Positions 6,850-15,890 of a stretch of 64,000 nt of DNA are shown here, in pieces (the stretch's first letter is position 1; each line of letters begins with the position of its first letter). Position numbers and translations under genes: made by a program. This DNA is from Rhizobium sp. S152. GTDB lineage: Bacteria > Pseudomonadota > Alphaproteobacteria > Rhizobiales > Rhizobiaceae. The notes beneath the pieces were generated by a model. That model saw nothing but the letters and a program-made list of their open reading frames with translations. It ran no database searches and had not been told where the DNA came from. The stretch spans positions 248,001 through 312,000 of the forward strand of contig NZ_JAUDRZ010000026.1 of assembly GCF_030380735.1 (NCBI RefSeq). The letters run 5' to 3'.

Positions 6850-9800
6850 ATGGCGAACAACAAGTACAACGAATCGATTGAGGACAAGGCGTTCAAGGCA
6901 TTGGACGAAGCCCTGCAGATCGACTTCGCGGAAGATCCTACGCCGTTACGCAACGGCAAAACGCCCGACGCCCCGGAGGCCCACGTGTCTGAAACACCCA
7001 GCCCGCGCAATCAGCAGAGCAAGGATGAAGGCCAGAAGCGGCGCGGCGGCAACGCCCCTCGCCTCCCGGAGCAGCCCTCCAGGGCGCCCGCCTTCGCAGC
7101 CAACGACGCCAACCGCACGACGCCGGCCTCGCTTCTGAAGTCGCTCGACAGCGGCTCGCTGCGTTCGGCGATCCGCAACGCCACGCTCGTCTCGGCTCTT
7201 TGGATCGTCGCCGGCCTCGGCCTCATGGCGCTTCTCTACTCGCCCGGCATCTGGCAGATCCGCTCGATCGCCGATCTCGTGGCGCTTCCCGGCGTCATCG
7301 CTGGCTTGATCGGCATCATCGTGCCGGTCATGCTCTTCTTCGCCTTCGCCATCATGATGTCGCGCGCCCAGGACATGCGCAACGCCGCGCGTTCCATGGC
7401 CGAAGTGGCGCTGCGCCTCTCCGAGCCGGAAACGATCGCCTCCGAACGCATCATGACGGTCGGCCAGGCCGTTCGCCGCGAAGTCTCGGCGATGAACGAA
7501 GGCATCGAGCGCACCATCGCGCGCGCCTCCGAGCTCGAGACGCTCGTCCATTCCGAAGTCAATGCGCTCGAGCGCAGCTATGCCGATAACGAACTGCGCG
7601 TGCGCGGCCTCGTCCACGAGCTCGGCTCCGAGCGCGAAGCGATCGTCAATCACGCCGAGCGCATCCGCACTTCCATCTCGGGCGTTCACGATCAGCTGAA
7701 GGAAGATCTCTCGCTTGCCACCGAAGAGATCGCCGTACGTCTCGCCACCTCTGGCGAGGCTTTCGCGTCGATGATCGACACGCGCGCCGCGACGATCACC
7801 GAGAAGTCGGAATCCGCCATCCAGTCGATCGGCTCGCTGCTCGCAGCCAAGACCGACACCCTGCTGCAGACCCTGACTTCTTCCGGCTTCGCGCTCGCCA
7901 ACGAGTTCGATACGCGCCTGGAGTCGCTCAGCACCAATCTCAGCGAACACGGCGAGCATATCCTCAGCCAGTTCGAAACCCGCGCGTCCACCATGGACAG
8001 CAATGCCGAGAAGCTGAACGCGGCGCTCAACGACCGCGCCCGCCAGCTCAACGAGATCCTGATTGCCCGCACCCGCGAGATCAGCGAAAGCCTCTCCGGC
8101 GGCGAACGCAACATCACCGGCACGCTCGACGACGTGCTCTCGAAGCTCAACTCCGCGCTCGACGAGAAGGGCTCGACCTTCCGCCAGAGCCTTCAGTCGA
8201 GCGTCGACGACACGATCATGGACCTCGACCTGCGCACCGGCTTCTTCGAGGAGCGCCTGCAGGCGACCGTCGCCCAGCTCTCGACGTCCTTCGACGACCG
8301 CGTCGCCGAATTTGCCAATGCCTTCGACCAGCGCGCCGGCTCGCTCGACACCAAGCTGATGGAGAGCCTGAACCGCATCAACGAGACGCTGAGCGGCGGT
8401 TCGGAATCGCTGAACGGCATCCTGAGCTCCAGCATCGAACATATCGGCTCGTCGCTGACGGATCAGTCCTTCGCGCTCGCAACCGCGCTGGCGACCGGTC
8501 GCGAAGTTCTCGAGGACACGTTGTCGCACAAGGTCGAGGAAGTCGCCGGCGCGATCAACGCGCGCACGACCGAAATGACCACGGCGCTGAGCCATGCGAC
8601 CTCGGAAGTCTCGCTGGCGCTCGCCTCCGGCACCTCCGAGCTGCACAACAATCTGCAGGCACGCGCAACGGAATTCCGCGAGACGCTGCTGACGACAACC
8701 TCGGACCTGACCTCCGCGGTGTCCGCCGGCACCGAGCAGATCACCTCGGCCTTCGGCCGCGCCGACGACCTCAACGACATGATCTCCAAGCGCGCTTCCG
8801 AGATCACCCATGCGCTTGATTCAGCCCATGAGCGCATCGACGGCGTCATGGCCGAGCGCGGCGGCGCTTTCGCCTCGGCGCTGTCGGACAGCCAGGCCCG
8901 CTTCGAGGACACGCTTGCCAGCCGCTCGGAAGCGATCATCAGCGCCGTGTCCGGGACCCACGATCGCCTGGCCGACACGCTCGACGACAAGGCCATGTCG
9001 CTCGCCATCGCGCTCGACGAAAGCCAGAACCGCTTCGAGGAAACCATCGGCAAGCATGCCGACGGGATCGCCAACAGCATCGTCGGCGGCCACGATCGCC
9101 TTGCCGAAACGCTTGAAGATAAGACGATGGCGCTTGGCATCGCCTTGAACGAGAGCCATGCCCGCATCGATGATACGCTTGGCCATCACGCCAGGTCGAT
9201 CGCGGATTCGCTGGTCGGCGGTCATGAGAAGCTCGCCGAAACGCTCGACGACAAGACCATGGCGCTCGCCATATCGCTGAACGAAGGCGAGAGCCGGATC
9301 GCCGACACGCTGGGCCAGCGCATCGATACGATCACCAAGTCGATCGCAAGCGGCCACGAGCAGCTCACCGAGGCGCTCGACGACCGCGCCATGGCGCTGG
9401 CCGTCTCGCTGAACGAGACCGAAAGCCGCCTCGCCGACACGCTCGGTCATCACGCCGATGCGATCTCCACCTCGATGACGACGGGACACGCCCGCTTGAC
9501 CGAGGCGCTCGATGATCGCGCCATGGCGCTTGCCGTGTCGCTGAACGAGACCGAGAACCGCCTTAGCGATACGCTCGGCCACCACGCGGAGGCGATCACC
9601 AACTCGATGGCGACGGGCCAGGCCAACCTCAGTGAAGCGCTGGAAGACCGCGCCATGACGCTGGCGATTTCTCTCAACGAGACACACAGCCGCCTCTCCG
9701 AGACGCTCGATCACCACGCGGCAACGATCGACAGCTCGCTGTCCAATGGCCAGAAGCTGATTGGCGAGACGCTGAGCGAACGCGCCGCGGCACTTGCGAC

Positions 9801-12800
9801 CTCGCTCACCGAAGGCCATAGCCGCATCGAGGACAGCCTCTCCAACCGCGTCGATGCGCTGACCAATTCGATCGCCACGGTCGAAGACCGCCTATCGGAT
9901 ACTCTCGACGAAAAGACCCTGGCGCTTGCCGTATCCTTCAGCGAGAGCCAGAGCCGGTTCGACGATGCGCTGGAAGCTCGTACCAATGCCCTGCTCGACA
10001 CCGTGGCCGGTGCCGAGTCCCGCGTCGCCGGTGCCTTCGCCGACAAGGCGGATGCCATCCGCAGCGCCTACACGGACAACCACGATCGCCTCGAGCGCTC
10101 GCTGTCCGACCACGCCGCTTCGCTGGCGCACACCCTGACCGGCGGCACCGATCGCATCGAAACACTTACCGGCAATGCGGCCGCGCGTATCGAGAACCTG
10201 ACGGACAGTGCCGCCGCACGCATGGAGAGCCTGACGGGCAACGCCGCGTCGCGCATCGAAGGCGGCCTGGATGCGGCGCACGACCGCATCCGCGCCACGC
10301 TCGAAAATCGCGAGCAGGCGATCAACATCACGCTCCGCGACGCCCATGAGCGCATCGGCGACACCCTCGCCGACCAGGCGACGACCATCGGTGCCTCGAT
10401 CGCCACCAGCGTCAGCATGCTGGAAATGTCACTCGAGGATCACGAAGTCTCGCTGCGCCAGACCATCGACAACAGTGCCAAGTCGCTGGAAGACCGCCTG
10501 CGCGACAGCACCGGCCAGATCGCCGGCCGTTTCCACGATGCAGCGGGCGAAATCTCCCGCACGGCGGAAACCTTCTCTTCCAACCTCGGCCAGTCGATCG
10601 AGGGCATGACGGGTCGCTTCGCCGAGACCGGTTCGCGGGTTGAAGCCGGTCTCACAGCGCTCGAAAACCGCATCCGCGATGGCGTCGGCGGTGTCGCCGA
10701 ACAGGTCGATGCCGCGGGCAACCGCCTGTCGACCACGCTGCAGGAAGGCATTGCCCAGCTCGGCACGCTCGGCGACGACGCGACATCGCGCATCGCCACC
10801 GCCCTTGACGGCAGCGCCGGCAAGCTCACCGAAGCGATCGACAACCGCACCGCGCATCTCACCTCCGAGCTCGACGGTCGCACGACAAGCATCGGCGAAG
10901 CCATGGATCGCGGCAGCGCCCGTATCGATGAGCGCCTCTCGACGATGGACCGCGCCCTCACGCTCGGCCTCGACGCCGTCAACCGCACCATCGAAGGCAA
11001 GGCCGCTGGTCTCGCCGCCTCGCTGCGCAGCGCCGTTGCCGACGCCACCGAAGGCATGGACAGCGAAGCCAACCGCGCCGCCGAAACGCTCGGCCGCACC
11101 GGCCAGCAGTTCGCCGAGGGCCTCGACAACAAGAGCAGCGATTTCGCCCGCACCATCGAGGAGCGCTCCGAGCAGATCGTCGGCCGCGTCTCCGAGGCGC
11201 AGAACCGCCTTGCCGGCCAGGCAGCCGCCGTTGCCCAGACCTTCTCCGAAGCCGGCAACGCCATCATCAACAAGGTTGCCGAAGCCGAAACGCTGGTCAG
11301 CGGCCAGGTCAACGCCATCTCTCGCGCTCTGAGCGACGCCCAGGGCACGCTCGAAGCACACGGCACCGGCATCCGCACCACGATTTCCGACGCCAGCGAG
11401 CAGATCGCCTCCACCATGGGCGATGTCGAGCGGGCTCTGGAAGCACGCGGCAACGCCATCCGCAGCAACCTTGAGGATCGCACCCGCGAGATCGACTCAT
11501 CGCTCAGCGACGTCGAGAAGGCGCTGGAGGCCCGTGGCAACTCGATCCGCGCGACCCTCGACGATCGCACCCGCGAGCTGAACTCGATGCTGGCAGGTCG
11601 CTCGACCGAGCTGACCAAGATCCTCGACGAGACCGCACGCCCGATGATCGATCGCTATGCGGAAACCGGCAAGGAAGCCGCCGCCCGCATCGTCGCCGCC
11701 ACCGAGCAGAGTACGAGCCGCCTGCGCAGCGAGAACGAAGCGCTCATCAACGCCATCGCAGCGCGCACCGAAAGCGCGTCCACCGCCGTTGATGCGATGG
11801 AAAACAGCCTGCTTGCCAACGTCAACCGGCTGATCGAGCGTCTCTCCGACAACAGCGCCACCATGGGCGCCATGATGAGCCGCGCCGCCGAAGACCTGAC
11901 AGCCGTCGACGGCCGCCTCGGCGACACCACCTCGCGCTTCACCGACTCCGCCTCCAAGGCCGCCGAGATGGTCTCCGCCTCGACGCGCCTGCTCGAAGGC
12001 AAGGTCGATCGCCTGTCCGACATCTCGGGCCAGACGCTCGCCCAGGTCGGCGGCATCATAGGCCGCTTCGACGAGCACTCCAAGGTGCTGAGCCAGGCTT
12101 CCGGCCTGCTCGCCGCCGCACAGTCGAACCTGGTATCGACGCTGGAAGACCGCGAAACCGCTCTGCAGAACCTGTCGATCGGCCTGGTCCAGCGCTCCGA
12201 AGACATCGAGAAGACCATGCGCTCGCTGGGCGGCATGGTCGAATCCGCCTTCGACCGCGCCGAGCAGCGCTCCAACCAGGTAAGCGGCAATCTGCGCGAA
12301 AGCGTCCAGTCTTCCTTCGCCGACATCGGCCGCGTGCTCTCCGAGACAGAGAAGCGCGCCGAGCAAGCCGCCGAGACGATGCGCAGCGCGCTCACCAAGG
12401 CCGGCGAGGATGCAAACTCCACGATCGACGGCGCCTTCGGCAATGCCGAGCGCCGCTCGAGCGAGCTTTCCGATCGCCTGCGCGGCGGCCTGACGGCATC
12501 GCTGTCGGACGTCGAGCGCATGCTCGGCGAGGCCGGCCGCGCGTCCGACGGCGCAGCCCATCAGCTGCGTGAATCGCTGCGCACGGCAGTTGACGAGGCG
12601 GTCGCCCGCTTCTCCGGCGCCACCGAGGAAATTCGCCGCTCCGCTGGCGATATCCGCAAGGAACTCGACATGACCCGCAGCGAACTGAAGCGCGGCGCAT
12701 TCGATCTTCCCGAGGAAGCCAAGGAAAGTGCGGCCGCCATGCGCCGCGCGGTTGCCGAGCAGATCAAGGCGCTGCAGGATATCTCGCATATCGTTGGCCG

Positions 12801-13554
12801 CTCGACACAGCAGCTCGAGGTTTCCGAGCCCGCGCCGCGCACGATCGCCCAGCCGCAACCGGCACCGCGTCCCGCCCAGCCGGCCATCAGCCAGCAGCCG
12901 CCGCAGCCTGCTCCGGCAGCCCCGGCTCCCGCGCCCGTCGCCAGCTCGATCCCGGCCCAGCCGCCGATCGGCAATATCGGCCTGCGCGGCACACTGGCGC
13001 CGACGCCCGCCCCCGCTCCCGCGCAGCAGCGCGTTCAGGTGGCGACGCCGGCACCGGCAGCCCCGTCGACGGGCGGCTGGATCAGCGACCTCCTGCGTGG
13101 CGCCTCGCGTGACGAGGACGGTGCTGAAGAAGCCGCTGCGCGCCAGCCGGCACCGCGCGCCGAAGCGCCTGCCGCCCAACCACGTGGCAACGACAGCCGC
13201 AACCCGCGCCATGTGGTGGAATCGCTGAACTCACTCTCGGTCGATATCGCCCGCGCCATCGACCATGACGCCTCGGTCGACCTGTGGCGCCGCTACCAGC
13301 GTGGCGAACGCGACGTCTTCACTCGCCGCCTCTACACACTCAAGGGCCAGCAGACCTTCGACGAGATCAAGCGCAAGTACGACCGCGAGCCTGAATTCCG
13401 CACCGCCGTCGACCGCTATATCGCCGACTTCGAAAAGCTGCTCGCAGACGTCGCCCGCACCGACCGCGACAAGTCGATCACGCAGTCCTACCTGACCTCG
13501 GACACCGGCAAGGTCTACACCATGCTGGCGCACGCCGCAGGCCGTCTCAAGTAA
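6850..13554 (+). CDS. gpr: Giant growth-pole-ring protein (GPR/RgsE type) with apolipoprotein-like repeats
   Basis: A 2234-residue protein. It has a polar N-terminus (1-105), two membrane helices (about 111-130 and 145-170), then about 1800 residues of nearly uninterrupted helix with few prolines. A Pro/Ala/Gln-rich linker follows (about 1990-2117), then a compact conserved C-terminal domain (about 2117-2234). Residues 659-1098 are ten tandem 44-residue repeats, and 11-residue repeats follow. Size, two N-terminal membrane helices and apolipoprotein-like repeats match the growth pole ring protein of Agrobacterium tumefaciens (RgsE in Sinorhizobium meliloti), which forms a ring at the growing pole and is needed for polar growth. 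The assignment rests on architecture recalled from those proteins, not on an alignment. Start: GAGG at about 6836 precedes the ATG. A terminator follows at 13583. Confidence 0.82.
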   Translation: MANNKYNESIEDKAFKALDEALQIDFAEDPTPLRNGKTPDAPEAHVSETPSPRNQQSKDEGQKRRGGNAPRLPEQPSRAPAFAANDANRTTPASLLKSLDSGSLRSAIRNATLVSALWIVAGLGLMALLYSPGIWQIRSIADLVALPGVIAGLIGIIVPVMLFFAFAIMMSRAQDMRNAARSMAEVALRLSEPETIASERIMTVGQAVRREVSAMNEGIERTIARASELETLVHSEVNALERSYADNELRVRGLVHELGSEREAIVNHAERIRTSISGVHDQLKEDLSLATEEIAVRLATSGEAFASMIDTRAATITEKSESAIQSIGSLLAAKTDTLLQTLTSSGFALANEFDTRLESLSTNLSEHGEHILSQFETRASTMDSNAEKLNAALNDRARQLNEILIARTREISESLSGGERNITGTLDDVLSKLNSALDEKGSTFRQSLQSSVDDTIMDLDLRTGFFEERLQATVAQLSTSFDDRVAEFANAFDQRAGSLDTKLMESLNRINETLSGGSESLNGILSSSIEHIGSSLTDQSFALATALATGREVLEDTLSHKVEEVAGAINARTTEMTTALSHATSEVSLALASGTSELHNNLQARATEFRETLLTTTSDLTSAVSAGTEQITSAFGRADDLNDMISKRASEITHALDSAHERIDGVMAERGGAFASALSDSQARFEDTLASRSEAIISAVSGTHDRLADTLDDKAMSLAIALDESQNRFEETIGKHADGIANSIVGGHDRLAETLEDKTMALGIALNESHARIDDTLGHHARSIADSLVGGHEKLAETLDDKTMALAISLNEGESRIADTLGQRIDTITKSIASGHEQLTEALDDRAMALAVSLNETESRLADTLGHHADAISTSMTTGHARLTEALDDRAMALAVSLNETENRLSDTLGHHAEAITNSMATGQANLSEALEDRAMTLAISLNETHSRLSETLDHHAATIDSSLSNGQKLIGETLSERAAALATSLTEGHSRIEDSLSNRVDALTNSIATVEDRLSDTLDEKTLALAVSFSESQSRFDDALEARTNALLDTVAGAESRVAGAFADKADAIRSAYTDNHDRLERSLSDHAASLAHTLTGGTDRIETLTGNAAARIENLTDSAAARMESLTGNAASRIEGGLDAAHDRIRATLENREQAINITLRDAHERIGDTLADQATTIGASIATSVSMLEMSLEDHEVSLRQTIDNSAKSLEDRLRDSTGQIAGRFHDAAGEISRTAETFSSNLGQSIEGMTGRFAETGSRVEAGLTALENRIRDGVGGVAEQVDAAGNRLSTTLQEGIAQLGTLGDDATSRIATALDGSAGKLTEAIDNRTAHLTSELDGRTTSIGEAMDRGSARIDERLSTMDRALTLGLDAVNRTIEGKAAGLAASLRSAVADATEGMDSEANRAAETLGRTGQQFAEGLDNKSSDFARTIEERSEQIVGRVSEAQNRLAGQAAAVAQTFSEAGNAIINKVAEAETLVSGQVNAISRALSDAQGTLEAHGTGIRTTISDASEQIASTMGDVERALEARGNAIRSNLEDRTREIDSSLSDVEKALEARGNSIRATLDDRTRELNSMLAGRSTELTKILDETARPMIDRYAETGKEAAARIVAATEQSTSRLRSENEALINAIAARTESASTAVDAMENSLLANVNRLIERLSDNSATMGAMMSRAAEDLTAVDGRLGDTTSRFTDSASKAAEMVSASTRLLEGKVDRLSDISGQTLAQVGGIIGRFDEHSKVLSQASGLLAAAQSNLVSTLEDRETALQNLSIGLVQRSEDIEKTMRSLGGMVESAFDRAEQRSNQVSGNLRESVQSSFADIGRVLSETEKRAEQAAETMRSALTKAGEDANSTIDGAFGNAERRSSELSDRLRGGLTASLSDVERMLGEAGRASDGAAHQLRESLRTAVDEAVARFSGATEEIRRSAGDIRKELDMTRSELKRGAFDLPEEAKESAAAMRRAVAEQIKALQDISHIVGRSTQQLEVSEPAPRTIAQPQPAPRPAQPAISQQPPQPAPAAPAPAPVASSIPAQPPIGNIGLRGTLAPTPAPAPAQQRVQVATPAPAAPSTGGWISDLLRGASRDEDGAEEAAARQPAPRAEAPAAQPRGNDSRNPRHVVESLNSLSVDIARAIDHDASVDLWRRYQRGERDVFTRRLYTLKGQQTFDEIKRKYDREPEFRTAVDRYIADFEKLLADVARTDRDKSITQSYLTSDTGKVYTMLAHAAGRLK
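8824..10143 (+). repeat. Ten tandem 44-residue (132-bp) repeats inside GPR
   Basis: Repeat units start at 8824, 8956, 9088, 9220, 9352, 9484, 9616, 9748, 9880 and 10012, each exactly 132 bases with no indels. Consensus features per unit: G-H-x-R-L-x-E-x-L, then a D-x-A-M-A-L-A-x-S-L-N-E segment, then R-L-x-D-T-L-x-H-H-A. Each unit reads as two 22-residue halves, as in apolipoprotein A-type amphipathic helices. Units 5 and 6 (9352-9615) are the most alike and look like the youngest duplication. Confidence 0.9.
10153..10251 (+). repeat. Three 11-residue repeats in GPR
   Basis: Immediately after the 44-residue array the frame encodes RIETLTGNAAA, RIENLTDSAAA and RMESLTGNAAS, each 33 bases. The 11-residue hendecad is half of the 22-residue helix unit and marks a change in coiled-coil geometry from the preceding array. 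Confidence 0.85.
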
Positions 13555-13582
13555 GCCGGCTTCAACCAGACAGATACGAGAA

Positions 13583-13605
13583 AGCCGCCGAGAGGCGGCT
13601 TTTTT
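13583..13605 (+). terminator. Rho-independent terminator of GPR
   Basis: AGCCGCC / GGCGGCT stem with a GAGA-type loop, followed by six T on the plus strand, 29 bases after the GPR stop codon. Confidence 0.92.
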
Positions 13606-13875
13606 CTTGCTGTATTTCTTCGTCTTGGGAGAGGTGATGGTGACCGCGAGCAAACGCAGCCGCACGAGGTTGCGCAGCTATGCAACAATTGATGAAGTTA
13701 AGGTCGGCTTTGCTGCCGCTCGGATCGGCCCGATTTTAGTTCCATCGACCAAGGCCAGCAATGACGACAACTCGTTGCCACCGGCATTCAAGCGGGCCTG
13801 ACGAAACTAGGTGGGTTCCATGAGGCACCGTGCCCGGAACCTATCCGGGCAACGCGCTTCCTGATGGGCTCCGTG
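13606..13875. other. Intergenic region between convergent GPR and mla operons
   Basis: No supported gene. A 64-codon open frame (13607-13801) begins inside the GPR terminator, has no ribosome-binding site and no recognisable motif. A GCCCGG-N7-CCGGGC hairpin at 13834-13852 lies just past the pqiC stop codon and may help end the mla transcript, but it lacks a T tract on either strand. Confidence 0.5.
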
Positions 13876-14490
13876 TCAGATGGACTGAAGCGTCCAGTTG
13901 ACGATCTCGCTGGAAACGCTGGAGAAGGCGCGGTCGAGTGCCTTGACGAAGGCTTCATTGCTTCCACCGCCTGTCGGCACCGACTGCGAGAACACCTTCT
14001 GCGCGCGCACCGTACCATTGCGGTCGTTGAGGATCTTGGCCGAAATCTCGACCACGGCACGGCTGCCGCCGCCCGCGCTGATTTCAAAGGAACGGATATC
14101 CGTGACGACCTGGTAGTCGATCGCCAGGCCCTGCCCCGGCACGCCGACCCCACCGAGCTTGCCGGAGTTTTCATAGGCCTCGACGAGCTTCGCCTGCACC
14201 ATGCGTGGCAGCTTGTCGCTCCACTGCGCCTTGGCAAGATACTGGATTTCCGAGCCCGAGACGCGGATGACGATCTGCTCGCTGTTCAGCGCCTGTAGGG
14301 CCGTCGGTTGCTGCACCAGGATCTGCGCGCGCTTGGCGGCCGGTCCCGTGCCGGTCACCGGCGCCGACAGATCGAAGGTATCGTTCTTGGCCGACGTGCC
14401 GCAGCCGGCGAGCACGAGCGCCAGCAGCGGCAGCGCCATCGCGGCTTTTACGATCCGCGAACGACGCGCCAACATATCCGATACGGCCAT
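13876..14490 (-). CDS. PqiC-like (ABC-type transport auxiliary) lipoprotein of the Mla operon
   Basis: An outer-membrane-type lipoprotein of about 204 residues with a clear lipobox (LVLAGC; Cys30 from this start). It then has the PqiC/LptE-like transport-auxiliary fold, known from DUF330/ABC_trans_aux proteins that accompany MCE systems. An ATG at 14511 shares a base with the mlaD stop and could give a 211-residue form. The ATG at 14490 has a good GAGGG seven bases upstream and is preferred. As the last gene of mlaE-mlaF-mlaD-pqiC it probably forms the outer-membrane end of a lipid-transport bridge. Confidence 0.82.
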   Translation of the reverse strand: MAVSDMLARRSRIVKAAMALPLLALVLAGCGTSAKNDTFDLSAPVTGTGPAAKRAQILVQQPTALQALNSEQIVIRVSGSEIQYLAKAQWSDKLPRMVQAKLVEAYENSGKLGGVGVPGQGLAIDYQVVTDIRSFEISAGGGSRAVVEISAKILNDRNGTVRAQKVFSQSVPTGGGSNEAFVKALDRAFSSVSSEIVNWTLQSI

Positions 14491-14510
14491 ATGCGTTCCC
14501 TCTACCTTCA

Positions 14511-15881
14511 TCAGCGCCGCGTCCGGCCGTCATATTGTTTCACGGTGTCTCCGCCGAAGATCAGCCTTTGCGGATTCCGATCGAAATTGGTGATCGTATT
14601 GTTGAGATTTTCCACGGTGTTGCGCGTGTCGTTGACCAGCGTCTGCACGTCGCGCAATCCGCCACTCGAAAACTTCTGCAGATTGTCGGCGATCGGCCCG
14701 ATCCGCGCGTTGAGATTGTCGGCCACGCTCTTGAACGACGCCAGTGTGTCGCGCGCCTGCGCAAACAGCGACTGCGTGTTGTCGGTGCCGAGCAACGCAT
14801 CGAGCTTGATCAGGATGCCGTCGACGCGGGTGGAGGCCGAGTTGAGTTTGTTGGCCATCTGCGACACGTTCTGGATCGTCTGGTCGATATCCTTCTGATG
14901 CGACGAGACCGTATTGGCGACATCCTTGATCGAGGCGACGGCCACGCGGGCGTCCTTGGTCGCCTGCGAGATGTCGTCGATCGAGCCCTTCACCTTGGCC
15001 GGATCGATCTGCGCCACCAGCGTATCGACTCGATCGAGCGTCGCCTGCGCCTTCTTGCCGACCTCGTTATAGGTCGAAGCCGTTTCCCGGAACGTCTGGA
15101 TGGCGCCCTTCAGGTCGCCGGAGGCATTCGCGATGTCGTCGCTGACCTTGGAGGCATTGGCGAGGATATGATCGATCTTCTTGGCATCGACCGCCTTGAC
15201 CAGCGCTTCCACTGCTTCAAGCGTCGAATCCACCCGGCCGGACACCTTGCGGACGGTATCGGAAAGCTGCCCTACGCTCTGCAGGAAGCTGTCGATATTG
15301 CCGGAGTTCTTGGCGAGCGCGTCCGAGAAGGTCTCGGCGTTCTGCAACGTCTTGGTGAGCGGCCCGCGCGCATCCTTCACGAAGCCCTGCACCTGCCCGA
15401 CGGCATCATTGGCGCGGTCTAGGATCTTGTCGGCGGTCGCGAGAAGGTTGGTCACGCTCGACTGATCGGCGACGATGACCGCCCGCTTCCCGGTATCCAC
15501 CGACTGCTGGATGATATTCTTCTCGCCGACCTTGCCGCCGGAAAGCTCGATATAGGCAGCGCCGGTCAGGCCCTGGATTTCGAGAATGGCCTTGGTCGAG
15601 GGATAGATCGGCGCATCGACGCGAACCTCGGTGAAGGCCAGCGAGAACTGCGGATCATCGGCGTCGATCGACAGCGACTTCACCGAACCGACCTGAATGC
15701 CGTTGAAGCGGACGGGCGAGCCGACGCTGAGGCCGTTCGCGGAGCCCGGAATACGCACGATCAGCTCGGCCATCGGGCCGCCGCGTCCGTATTCGGCCAT
15801 CCAGTAGACGAAGCCGAAGGCCGCAGCGATGACAAGCACCGTGAAAAAGCCGACAATCGTGTAGTTCGCTTTGGTTTCCAT
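14511..15881 (-). CDS. mlaD: MCE-domain lipid-transfer protein
   Basis: A 456-residue MlaD-family protein. It has an N-terminal membrane anchor (about 8-28), one MCE domain (about 38-120) with the typical GLSVGSPVRFNGIQVG segment, and a long alpha-helical C-terminal tail with heptad-like spacing. It is much longer than E. coli MlaD (183 residues), and the extended helix suggests a needle or tube spanning the periplasm, as described for longer MCE proteins. It lies 9 bases after mlaF, and pqiC overlaps or directly abuts its end. Confidence 0.92.
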   Translation of the reverse strand: METKANYTIVGFFTVLVIAAAFGFVYWMAEYGRGGPMAELIVRIPGSANGLSVGSPVRFNGIQVGSVKSLSIDADDPQFSLAFTEVRVDAPIYPSTKAILEIQGLTGAAYIELSGGKVGEKNIIQQSVDTGKRAVIVADQSSVTNLLATADKILDRANDAVGQVQGFVKDARGPLTKTLQNAETFSDALAKNSGNIDSFLQSVGQLSDTVRKVSGRVDSTLEAVEALVKAVDAKKIDHILANASKVSDDIANASGDLKGAIQTFRETASTYNEVGKKAQATLDRVDTLVAQIDPAKVKGSIDDISQATKDARVAVASIKDVANTVSSHQKDIDQTIQNVSQMANKLNSASTRVDGILIKLDALLGTDNTQSLFAQARDTLASFKSVADNLNARIGPIADNLQKFSSGGLRDVQTLVNDTRNTVENLNNTITNFDRNPQRLIFGGDTVKQYDGRTRR

Positions 15882-15890
15882 CGTATCCGC

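Noticed and set aside
6946..12992. Very long minus-strand frames opposite GPR
   Set aside because: Mirror of a repetitive GC-rich gene; composition is low-complexity and there are no motifs.
13607..13801. 64-codon open frame after GPR
   Set aside because: It begins inside the GPR terminator and shows no SD or family feature.
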